Shown here piece by piece: positions 22,289 through 31,464 of a stretch of DNA of 64,000 nucleotides (positions within the stretch are counted from its first letter, which is position 1; every line of letters begins with the position of its first letter). Where the stretch lies: contig JARGSG010000134.1 in NCBI GenBank assembly GCA_030374805.1, forward strand, positions 33,775-97,774. Reading direction: 5' to 3'. The stretch is from Gracilaria gracilis. Taxonomy: Eukaryota > Rhodophyta > Florideophyceae > Gracilariales > Gracilariaceae. The translations under genes were made by a program, and so were the position numbers. The notes under the pieces were generated by a model. That model was not told where the DNA came from, did no database searches, and saw only the letters and a list, made by a program, of their open reading frames with translations.

Positions 22289-23015
22289 GGTAGTATTCGT
22301 TGTCGTTCACCGAGGTACCGGATCATTGTTTAGTTCATCGTTTTCCTGGTGCAGGTCTCGCTTCCGCCTCTGTATAGAGTTATATTTGGACACTCGTGTG
22401 TGTGTGTCTCGTTCCGCCATCGGCCCTGTTCCCGCCGTTGGCACGGGCCATAGCTTTGCTCGTGTGGTTCTCTGTAGGAGCATAACACCGTCTTACGGCA
22501 CCGTTCGCCCCACTTCTAGACTCATTCTCTCGTAATCCGGCGTCGGTTATTCATCTCTAGGCTTACGCTCTTCTTTACCTCTGCAGGTTATACCAGCACC
22601 GTCTCCGGTTTACACCTGGTTGCCATGCGGCACGCGCACGGGTAGAGGGCTCTAATTCTGAGTTCACCCATTTGTGGGAGCAGGATTCGGACATCCTGGT
22701 AGATATACACCTTCTTTGGGGTTTGCTATACATTCTGGTCTCCCGACTTAGAAGAGTCTAGTAGACTAGAGCCTGAAAAGGAAGTGTAATTGAAATAGTA
22801 CTCATAAGAGTTCGAAACTAGAAGTTTGAAGTTGTTTTCCCGCTTTGGTTGGTTTTTGTGGCTCTAATGGGACCCTGAAAACGGCCAAGTCTGTCCAAGG
22901 CCCGTTCTGTTGGTTCTCGTTTACCCCCGCAAGCACGGTAAGTTCCTGAACCGCTACCGGTGAAGAAGAAAAATCAGGAAGCCGGAAACAACCGTTTAAG
23001 ACGTTTGATGCCACA
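22289..23015 (+). other. Ty3 5' leader
   Basis: Non-coding sequence parallel to 57,545-58,134 of the downstream element: GTGTGTGTGTCTCGTTCCG, CTCTGCAGGTTATACCAGC, AGAGTTCGAAACTAGAAG. Neither copy has a TGG-type tRNA primer site right after the LTR. Confidence 0.7.
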
Positions 23016-23429
23016 GTGGCCGGGCCCGCTTCCGTTTTCCTGGAAGGACCCTTATCTGCTGCTGCGGCACGTGACGCATTATTATCCGAATTGGATACTC
23101 AAGTTCGCATGCGTGAGGGCCAGAGCGTGGTGAAAGCTAGCTCTCAAGCTGCACTCAAAAAGAATGTCGAATTGCTTCGCGAGGAAGTGAAAGACGCTCA
23201 AATGAGAGAAGTTTCGGGAGAAATCCAGCTCCTAAGTCAGGAAATGAACTCAATTCGAGAGTGCTTTGGTTCCCCACAACGTTTCGTAAATGGCTTTTAT
23301 CGGACAGTGGAAGAATTCCGTGCCACAACGGATCGAATTCACGCCCGTCTGGGTACCCTCGAAGCCATTATTAGCATACATGAAGAAGCAGAAGTTCATC
23401 CACGGCAGAAGTTTGTTTCGTTAGGTTAA
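23016..23429 (+). pseudogene. Ty3 gag N-terminal fragment
   Basis: Matches the gag start of the element at 57 kb: EGPLSAAAARDALLSELDT, SSQAALKKNVELLREEVKDA, QEMNSIRECFGSPQRFVNG. It lacks the nonsense codon that the other copy has after ALKK. Homology ends near 23,417 and the frame stops at 23,429. The rest of the element is absent. Confidence 0.8.
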
Positions 23430-23918
23430 GTTAACTGCGAATAATATTTTGGAAAACATATTTCTTCGCAACAGAGTTGAGCATCCGACGGAGCAGTGGG
23501 TTTTTAGAGCTTGGAGTATTTAGTGATATATCGTTAACAGTATAACTTTGTTTAGAAAAAGAGCCAATGTAGCCATATTAGGCGCAAGCCCAACTGCGTG
23601 GGTGGCACCTTGTGAGAGACTACTGCAAAGGTGACTATAGACGTAGACAAACTGTTTTTGTTTTCAGAGGAGTAGTCGTACAGTAGTATAAAAGGTAAAG
23701 ACAGAGAGGCAACTCTCTTTTGACGAAAAAACACACTCAGTGATCGAGAACAAGCATTATTTTATTCAACCTTTTATCTGCGCACTTTGCGCTAGACGTA
23801 AACCAAGAGTCTACTGTATGCGCCAATCTGGCTGAAACGCGCATGATTCGACACGAGTACAAATGTACCTCTAACGCGAGGCAGACACCTCTCGAGAACA
23901 GTGCACACCCAACTCTAA
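23430..23918. other. No gene recognised
   Basis: Sequence between the truncated Ty3 fragment and the left terminal repeat of the MITE-like element. Nothing supported. Confidence 0.35.
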
Positions 23919-24046
23919 GAGCATCTCCACCCATTCTTTCAACTCTTAACCCTTTCAACACTGAAAAAGTTTACGTCCACAGCGATAGATATAAGGAGAA
24001 CCAATTAGATTTGGGACTGGGAAGTGAAGCGTGTGGTTGACGATAG

Positions 24047-24102
24047 AGAACAGTTGATTGAATGGCACACTTGTTAGCGTGTCATGCATTCAACTGTTCT
24101 GA
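24047..24102. repeat. Stem-loop near left end of piggyBac
   Basis: GAACAGTTGA...TTCAACTGTTC with an inner GGCACAC/GTGTCAT pairing forms an imperfect hairpin. A similar GAACAGT...ACTGTTC dyad occurs near the right end (26572-26590). These may be subterminal transposase-binding repeats. Confidence 0.5.
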
Positions 24103-24244
24103 CGCACAGAGTGCACTAAATGATTCTACCAAGTGCAAACACGCAGGCTCACGAATGCCTGCGACGTGCTACCGCCACGAGCTTGCTTTGGAATTCTGCT
24201 CACCGTTCCTAGTGTAGTTATACGCGCACATTATCTTCCCTGTT

Positions 24245-24727
24245 ATGGAAGGAAACGAAGAGAAAGAGAAGCCCGGAGAGACTCTAATGTTACCAGATGA
24301 AGAGCGGTTTCTTCAAAGGAGAAACACAGAAACTCAAACGCTGTCTCACCCCCACCAGACACCAGTCACCATCACACGTCTCTCGGCTCCCGATCTACGC
24401 AATGTCACTCAGTCGTCAGCTCTCATCGAGGAGATTACGATAGATAACGAAGACGTAGCATGTGGCCAGTGCGGAGGAACCCCATGTTACTGGATGCAAC
24501 TAGGAACTTTTGTTGTAGCCAAAACTACAGCTCGATACCCTGTAACCGGCATGTACGCGATAGAAAACAATTTAGCTCGCAAGCACGCTTACAAAACTTT
24601 TATCTATGAACGCCACGGGTACCTTGGCAGAGGACACAAGATTCAGCTCCCCGATTGCGTGATTGAAGGAATCAGAAGAACATGGCCGGACGTTCGTGGG
24701 GCGTACATGGGTTTCGAAGACGAATGA
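24245..24727 (+). CDS. piggyBac-borne ORF resembling the P2X7 intracellular tail domain
   Basis: 160 codons from a clear ATG. The N-terminal 70 residues are polar and probably disordered. Then come C73-x2-C76 and C81 (CGQCGGTPC), W83, and the C-terminal block RGHKIQLPDCVIEGIRR, WPDVRG, YMGF. The arrangement of Cys residues followed by R-x-x-LP-x-CV-x-x-IR-x-x-x-P-x-x-x-x-YxGF is what I recall for the P2X purinoceptor 7 intracellular (zinc-binding) domain, which also occurs in many transposon-linked eukaryotic proteins. There is no membrane segment, so it is not a receptor. It ends 3 bp from the end of the piggyBac transposase, tail to tail, and both are inside the same TTAA-bounded unit. Its role in transposition is unknown. 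Confidence 0.6.
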   Translation: MEGNEEKEKPGETLMLPDEERFLQRRNTETQTLSHPHQTPVTITRLSAPDLRNVTQSSALIEEITIDNEDVACGQCGGTPCYWMQLGTFVVAKTTARYPVTGMYAIENNLARKHAYKTFIYERHGYLGRGHKIQLPDCVIEGIRRTWPDVRGAYMGFEDE

Positions 24728-24729
24728 AT

Positions 24730-26544
24730 TTATTTCTTGCGCAGCAGCTTAGCTGTTCCGAGACTTGCTGTAACTTTGTTGTGACGATTGCAATGGTACT
24801 TAGATGATAAGGAGGCTTTGGCAGACATGACAGCATGGTAAACTTCGGGGCGAATGTAGCGTATGCTTTCTTCGTTGTGGTAGATCGTAAAGCAGTTCAC
24901 ATGAAATCCACGGCGGCATACAGTGCAGGAATACATTGTATAACCCCGACAAACTCCCTGGTTAGACAGAAGCGAACAAAGCATGCAGCGCACGCTTTTC
25001 CGTCCTTCAGTTTCAAGAAGGAGATGTTTTGCTGCTGGACAGGAACCATCGAAATTTCTGTGGCTAACATATTTGTCAGCGGCTGACAATGGAAGTATTG
25101 ATGCTCTGGTTTGGTTGTATTCCACATGGTCCATTACCAGTTGATGAATCACTCGTCGCCTAAAAAGCCAAGCGTCCGGTATGGCTTCTCCTGGTTTTGA
25201 GATGGCATGCAGAAGAGCGTGAGAGTTTATAATGCTGGCGTCCAGTACAAAGGTAAGCAAACTCATTGTCACCCGCTGTTCTTTGCGTACTGTTGCTGAT
25301 GTCGACCTGAACTGATCAAACCTATCGACACCATTCATAAACAAATTGTAGGCTACGATGATGGCGGGAACGTGAAAGGTGGTCCGCCGAAGTGATTCAT
25401 CTCCCGTCCAACGTTCTAAAGGGGCAAGACCGTGTACAAAAGCGATGGCATGATCGTCGGCATTGTGAATGCGAGAACTGGGGGTATCTGCAAGATCATT
25501 AGTGTAGAACGTAACCACGGTCCGGTTCTTGAAAACGACAAACCCGGTCTTTGTTGCAACCTTTCTGGGAGCATTGCGCCCTACGCCTTTTTCAAATACT
25601 TGCACAAGGCGCCACTCTCCTCTGCTGGCATGTCTGGGCGCTTCAACTGCTTCCCTCAAAGCAGGACGATTTATGCCGTCAACGTTTGTAAATCGAACTG
25701 TGCCAAGAACTTTACATTCTTTGTCACTAAGGCTTTCAAGTTGACGCGCCAGAACGTGGCGCGTGTAGAAATTGTCCATCACCATGAGCCGCCCTGCCTT
25801 CTTTGAGGGATATAATTGGGTTTGGTGTGCCATTTGGGCACACCATAGAGCGAAAGCGGTTGTTTTCGGCACTAAGGTGCCATTCATTTTTCGCTCTACT
25901 GCACCGTGTAGGTTGCGGAACAAATGTGTGTATCTTTGTACCGGAGTTTGCGTGCTTTTATTCCACGACCCGTTATCCTGCAGACTATGTAGATATGCAT
26001 GACACCAACCAAAAACCGCATAGAAGCGAATCCAAAACTTTACCGGTTTGCTCTTGATGTAGGAACGTGCAGTAGTTCTTCCCTTGCACCTGATTATATT
26101 CTCATCCAATGAGCTCACCCCCAAAGGCACAGCCAGAGACGCTGCATTTCGCGCAAAGTGTTCGAGAAGCGTACGGCTGTGCCACAGCGGATCTACCACG
26201 GCAATGTTTGGATCATATGTAGCATATGTGCGTAGGGCGCTTTGTATGTTCATGAAGGTGTCTCGTGACACAACCTTTTTGAAAAAGTGTATACCAAGTA
26301 GATCCGAATTACTCCAGGAGTCTTGAAATCGATTTCACTTGTGCCCGGAAGTCGCCAGTTCCATACCCATGTATGCAAGCAGTTCATCCATGCAAAGTGC
26401 TTTCGCTCGTTTGCCTCGCTCCACCAGTTTCTTGCTCGTCCACGCTTTGATGCAGTCTAAATATGAGGTGTTAAGAAACAAAGTAAACAATCCACGTTCT
26501 CGTTTGTGTGCAAACGCTCTACAAATGAGATGTTGTTTTGCCAA
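24730..26544 (-). pseudogene. piggyBac transposase with one in-frame stop
   Basis: Open from 26334 to 24730 (ORF numbering below from 26271). LDENIIRCKGR carries the first Asp (residue 56), MVMDNFYTRHVLARQL the second (166), and YNLFMNGVDRFDQ the third (316/319), the complete DDD set of DDE_Tnp_1_7. The C-terminus ends with the Cys-rich finger typical of the family (CMLC, C-x2-C, GFHVNC). An in-frame TGA at 26335-26337 separates it from 69 upstream codons in the same frame (ELLAYMGMELATSGHK before the stop). A TAG precedes those, so the natural N-terminus is missing. The core could be translated only from an internal start. I class it as recently inactivated. Confidence 0.8.
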
Positions 26545-27210
26545 GTGAAGTCCGCTGCATGCTTCCTATTTTGAACAGTATGGGACTGTTCTGCACAACA
26601 CTTTGTTTTCTTTTGAACCCAAACCCTCCACTACGAATTTTTCGTCCTCTTAAACTTCACAATAAGCCTGTGTAGCACGCTATGAGTTGCAGTCAACAGT
26701 ATTACTGGCATTGGGTTCGCAACCGTCTTTTCTGATAGTTATTGTTGCTATTTTTGCTTCAGCCATGTTGTTGAGTGTATGATGTCCATCAAACGCAAGC
26801 GCTACTTTGTCGGAAGACGAACAGTCCAAGGGTTAAACTCCAAAATGTTAGGCCTTGACATTTCACGCACTGTTGCCGTCAGCTTGTTGTGCATCATGAT
26901 TGGTGCGAGCGTGTATTCAAAAAATTATTATTTATTTAGTCTTCCGCCGTTTGACTTTGAAGTCGGAGTCCAATCTCCAAAACTATGTTCCAAATCGAGA
27001 GGTTTTGGAGCACGATTTGACCGAACTCCAATCTGAAGTTATTTTCTAAAAACTTTTTTCAAGGTAGGCTGTGGCCTAATCAGAGTTGATAATTGCGCTT
27101 ACGGCTACTGTCGTACTTTTTTTTGGGAGCCAGTCATATGGTAGCATGTGTCGTACGTGTTGTCAGCTTTTATTTGGAAATTGGAGTTTGGAGAATGGGT
27201 GGAGATGCTC

Positions 27211-28037
27211 TAACAGGGACTGCAGGTGGCAAAATGAGATTCGCACCTCGAGAACTCGACCAGCTGAGTCACTTGTTCTCCTTTCCCTTGCTGCCTTAGA
27301 GTACGACGAAAAGACGCCTAGGGTCCCCTTTGCCCAAAACCTTGCAATATACAGAGTTTATTGCGTTCTTCTCATCAATTCCTGGCAGTATATACAGCTA
27401 AGCGATTGAAAATCATTATTGCTACATGATCGCTTCGGAGTTAGTATATTAAAGGCGTGGGCAGTCTTAACTTCTCAAAGAGTTTTTAATCGAGGAGTTT
27501 TGCGATTGTCTTTGAGAATCTTGCTTCTCAACACTCTGATCATTCTCAACCATGAATAAAAAAAAGGTTTTCTATTTTCCCTCCCACGCCCACCTGTGGG
27601 AGCCCCTTCCATGCCCTTCACTGCTGCTGTAGCAGTGTTTTATTCTCGTTGAACAGCTGTTTACAACGGCGAACAAGCGCAGCAACGAATGCTGCGCCGA
27701 CCTTAACAAAGAACGGCCCAACTGTTCCCTGCCCATGAGCTAAATTTAGGGCGATATGCATTCAAACCTCTTTCACAAAACCTGATAGCGTTGACCACCG
27801 AAATTACCACTTCCATTTTCGCGCCAATAACTCGCTGAACAATCCCCGTATCTGTTCGCACAGTTGCTAACGACTTAGCCAGCATCCTCCCGGTAGTCAT
27901 GGATCTAGTTCAATAAATTTTTCATCGTCGCTGCTATTGCTCTATTCTTTGCAGAGTTCATTTCGGCAACCGAGGTTTCTACCCCGCCCCGGTGTCCTAA
28001 TTTACTTCCTCTCTATACCCCGCTTCCTGCAATCGCA
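27211..28037. other. No gene recognised; possible upstream exon or promoter of the vWA gene
   Basis: A pyrimidine-rich stretch ending TCGCAG at 28037 could be a splice acceptor in front of the vWA frame. I cannot identify the upstream exon. Confidence 0.3.
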
Positions 28038-28790
28038 GTGGAATCAGAACTTCGTGACGAGGGGGCCAACTGCCAGATTCGAAGAGCACAAGAATATGTG
28101 CACGCTAACGGGTGTAACGTTCATATGTTTTTCGCCCTGGATGGAAGTCTTTCAATTGATAATAGCGAGTATCAACTCCAGAAGGACTTTGTCCAGATAG
28201 TTCGAGCCATCATAACAGTTGAAGATGTGCGACTGGCTGCCGTCCAGTACGGTCTCAGGGCGCTTTCAATCCGTTGGCCCTCTCAAGACATCGACACATT
28301 TTTGCTTGACGTCGAAAGTTCTGTGCATATGAATTCTCCAACGACGTTTATCACATCAGGAATCGGATACTGCATTCGTCAGTTACGCAGCATTGAAGAT
28401 GGGCACCCGAAGAGGATTGTTTTGATACACGATGGTCGCAGTAACATCTGCTTCCGTGGGCCGCCATATCGTCCGAGATCGGTTGCGTTGAGTTTCATCC
28501 AAGGTGAATAAAACGTAAACAACACTATTAGTACGGTTGCTGTTAACTTCCAAGACGATCTGGAATATATGGTTAATACTGTCCATAGCCGACGAAGGGT
28601 GTTCGATGTGGAGAATTGGGACGCCGTCATGCGCAAAATGCCCGATCTTGTTCAGAGCATTTGTGAGAAGGAGCCTGAGATGTATGAAGTTGATGGAACA
28701 GTATATTCAGTCCATTCACTTACTCATCCAATTGATATATTCTTCTTTGGAACATTATCGCCTACCATCCAACACTACACGCTTTGCTTC
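28038..28790 (+). CDS. von Willebrand factor A domain protein, partial
   Basis: The frame from 28038 gives CNVHMFFALDGSLSIDNSEY, where D-G-S-L-S is the MIDAS D-x-S-x-S. It continues VRLAAVQYGLRALSIRWPS, SPTTFITSGIGYCIRQL (the MIDAS Thr), and RIVLIHDGRSN (the MIDAS Asp). All three metal-site elements are present. That frame stops at 28511. The last strand and helix of the domain continue from about 28530 in the same plus strand (TVAVNFQDDLEYMVNTVHSR, VFDVENWDAVMRKMPDLVQS). An intron or small indel near 28500 must therefore separate them. No ATG fits the start (28038 is GTG), so an upstream exon is likely. vWA domains mediate protein-protein adhesion or complex assembly. Nothing here tells whether it is secreted. 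Confidence 0.65.
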
Positions 28791-30527
28791 GCACTATTAA
28801 AATATATTATTACGCTTCACGGGCGCGGCCAGAACGACAAGAGCAGGGAGAGCTATACTGAACCAGGATGGCATATTTTTGGGACGCGGGCTCTTCACCG
28901 GAGTTCTTACGCAGAGAAGGAACGCGTAGTCAGTCGTTATCGGCTTGCTGCCCGGGCTGTTCCTGTACGACTTCCCGCGGGCAACAGTTGCTCGTGCCCT
29001 GGTAGGAAAACTTAAGTCCACTATCCCAACGCCGACACAGAGGATAGTGGGCTGCTCTTTTGGCTCTGACTGATACCATTTGAGATATAAGAACGACATT
29101 TCTTCAGCAGTAAGCAGAATTAATATGCACTTGTATCAACTAGCGTTGACGAGTACAACGGAGTTTTAAAATGTTTCTTTGTATCGTGAAGCCTATACAC
29201 AGCAAGTTGGTTCATCTTGCGGCTGTGCTCTGCTGTCTCTTTCTTCTTTTCGTGGCGAGAGGCTTGTTGCCTTATTGAGAGAGCCGTAAAAATGCTTGGG
29301 ATTGTTGAGGAGTCCTGAGACTGCGTCAAGTGGGCGTGGATGAAAGATCAAAGTAAGTATGTTTGGTTCTGAATCTGTAAAAGACCTTCTCGTTTACACC
29401 TGAGTACTTTGTCTTGTTTGAAAGTAGCGCGTTTTTGGATTTATTCTGTTGGTCTCATTGAGAAATTTCTATACTCTTAAACAGATGACACAACGGACAA
29501 CAAACCTCGAAGATATGAGCATTTCCGTGCCGAATTCAAAATCAGCCTTTTCGGAACGGTACTGGTAAATTCCGTTCCACACAAGAACTCGTCAATTCCG
29601 TTCCACACAAGAACTCGTCAATTCCGTCCGACACAAGTACTTGTCAGTTGAAGATCAAATATCATTTTACGAAGACTGTCATACTAAAGACGTTGCCAAA
29701 GATAAAAGCAACACTCAGTGTTCCGAGCACAATGCCATATAAGTAGTCCCAGCACATTTGGACGGTCGGTATACTGATTGTACAATTCAGACACTCCCTG
29801 CTTCTCGAGAGATCTTCAAATCTATACACAACAACATATGCACAGTTACGTAAATACTTTGTCAACGAGAACTGAGTTCCGAACAAATCTGCGTCTTATC
29901 CTACGAACAAAAATAAGTTTCTGCTGCTTTGTATTCTTCCTGCGCAGCCTTCCCCACGCTTCCACCTCGCCCTTTCCCAGCCTTCATATGATTCCCACGG
30001 TACTTCAGCATGTCGCTGCGAATATTGACTAGCGCCCCCTAAGCACAGCGTATAGTGGGCGTAACATGAAATACACAACATCTTATTTCTTTTGGCACTC
30101 GGATGTGGACAACTATAAGCAGAAACAAGAAGGAACCGTTTTTGTTATTTGCTACAGTATTTGTGATTTCAGGTCACGCCCAGTACCGCGAAGGAATCCC
30201 GACATGCATTTTCTGACTTTGCGTCGGAGTTTTTAGGGTTACTGCAAGAGCTACCAACCATCACTTCGATCTGAATGAATCACGGCGCTCAACTCCGTTT
30301 TTTGCTGCTGGCGTGTCATGGCAGCGAGACAGCAGCTGCACGTTGGCACTGCCGTCGATTCCTCCTCTAGCAGCTTATTGTACGTTGAAACTCGAAGGAT
30401 CTCGAACCTCCCAAATATAACCAGATGTCGTGTTAGTCTCGTGATCTCCCACAATCTCGTTTGATGTTTTTAATCCCCAGTTCTAAGTCTAGGGGGTTCA
30501 CTAGCGCCAGATGCCGCGTGGCCACAG
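28791..30527. other. Mostly unassigned sequence
   Basis: Apart from the 26-bp tandem array at 29568-29645, I see no supported coding region. The frame of the vWA gene stays open to 29015 but loses recognisable similarity. Confidence 0.3.
29568..29645 (+). repeat. 26-bp tandem repeat, three units
   Basis: Units start at 29568, 29594 and 29620. The first two are identical (AATTCCGTTCCACACAAGAA then CTCGTC). The third has a few substitutions. Confidence 0.9.
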
Positions 30528-30535
30528 TATAAAAA
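30528..30535 (+). promoter_or_regulatory. TATA box of the secreted-protein gene
   Basis: TATAAAAA within CCACAGTATAAAAAGGG, about 150 bp before the ATG at 30680. Spacing leaves a 5' UTR of roughly 110-120 nt. Confidence 0.6.
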
Positions 30536-30679
30536 GGGTTGCTGGTGGGTGAGAGCAGAGAACGATTAGCTAGTTGCAACGGAGCATCACCTCTGCTTCG
30601 AGCTTAAGCCAAGCTCATTTCCACTTCAACCAGTTCAGGTAACCGTTCAGTGCTCCTAAACGTGTGTCGCTTCTTCAAC

Positions 30680-31018
30680 ATGGTCTCAGCATTCCTCGCG
30701 GTGCTGTCCGTTGTCGTCGTTTCTTCTCTAATGAATCATTTTGAAGTCGATGCCCGATGCGTCATGATGAGTAACTCTCACAACAGGCAATCATGCAACG
30801 CCGGAGCGTGTCAGGAGACGCACTACTGCGTTCCCAAGGCGGGGACGAGGCACTGCGAGTTGACTTCAAGGTCTCGCTATTGGCAGCCGAGTCGTTGCAA
30901 GGGGTGCATTTGTGTAGCCGTGGCTGAAGACGTCTATCAAGCCTGTTACACGCGCTTGGAACCTGCCATATGGTTGACGACGATGGAAGCCTGTGGAAGA
31001 CGTTTACGCAAGAAATAG
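30680..31018 (+). CDS. Small secreted Cys-rich protein
   Basis: 112 codons from the ATG at 30680; an upstream in-frame ATG at 30650 is less likely because the signal peptide begins cleanly at the second. Residues 1-26 form a signal peptide (MVSAFLAVLSVVVVSSLM, cleavage probably after EVDA). The mature part has eight closely spaced Cys (intervals 11, 4, 5, 8, 13, 2, 1) followed by two more near the C-terminus. There is no transmembrane segment after the signal peptide. The Cys pattern suggests a disulfide-rich extracellular protein such as a cell-wall or effector-like protein, but I do not recognise the family. No RxLR-type motif is seen after the signal peptide. The C-terminal 30 residues lack Cys spacing and might be replaced by a spliced exon. 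Confidence 0.6.
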   Translation: MVSAFLAVLSVVVVSSLMNHFEVDARCVMMSNSHNRQSCNAGACQETHYCVPKAGTRHCELTSRSRYWQPSRCKGCICVAVAEDVYQACYTRLEPAIWLTTMEACGRRLRKK

Positions 31019-31464
31019 ATGCTGATTTCCAGGACGGGCGTTTGGTCGCAAGAAAAGGTAGTTGTAGATCTGATATGTGTGCTGTTCAAGGAATCTTTGA
31101 TCTTGGGGCAGTCATGTCCTACAACGTATCATTGCACCGGTATAGGTCGTATCGGTATTTTCCTCACCTCCCAGGGCGTTATACGCAATACAGATCGGTT
31201 CTAGCATTGTTATGCGTGGATTGTTTGAGCACGAACTGTTTACGTTCGGGTTCTCGATCTCGCTGGCTTTGGGATCCCAGAGCCTCTGGGCCAGAGGTGA
31301 ATGGAGTACAGTGGTCTACTGTAAGGTTACCTTCTACCGCTCGTTTGCGTGCGAGCTCCGTGAGTGGCAGCTGCCACGAATGACACTGTAAATACGGAGA
31401 GGCTCTCCCGGGAAAGCTTGGTTCTCATCTGGAAGTTGAAACATATTCCAAACGCGTTCAACTA
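31019..31464. other. No gene recognised
   Basis: Between the secreted-protein gene and the left end of the pogo-like element. A second plus frame is open across 30970-31383, without motifs. Confidence 0.3.

Larger units (their letters stand above)
23950..26832 (-). mobile_element. piggyBac element with TTAA duplications
   Basis: TTAA at 23946-23949 followed by CCCTTTCAACAC. At the other end AAGGG is followed by TTAA at 26833-26836, and that end reads CCCTTGGACTGTT on the minus strand. TTAA targets and CCC(T) termini are diagnostic of piggyBac. The 2883-bp unit holds a piggyBac transposase (minus) and a convergent second ORF (plus). The termini share only the first 5 bases perfectly, so the exact TIR needs other copies. 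Confidence 0.75.
23919..27210. mobile_element. MITE-like (Tourist/Harbinger-type) repeat split by piggyBac
   Basis: Left end at 23919: GAGCATCTCCACCCATTCT then TTCAACTC. Right end read on the minus strand from 27210: GAGCATCTCCACCCATTCT then CCAAACTC. That is 19 perfect bases plus 5 more after a short mismatch. TAA lies directly outside both ends (23916-23918 and 27211-27213), the target duplication type of PIF/Harbinger elements. Without the piggyBac insertion the element would be about 400 bp. It has no coding capacity of its own. Confidence 0.75.

Noticed and set aside
22800-22825. GTTCGAAAC as a tRNA B box
   Set aside because: No A box or cloverleaf around it, and the same sequence recurs at 58,065 in the Ty3 leader.
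24245-24727. P2X-type ion channel
   Set aside because: No transmembrane segments or extracellular loop. Only the intracellular zinc-type motif is similar.
26335-26337. TGA in the piggyBac ORF as selenocysteine or programmed readthrough
   Set aside because: No conserved Cys/Sec position is expected there, no structure is evident, and the N-terminus is also missing upstream. Ordinary decay is simpler.
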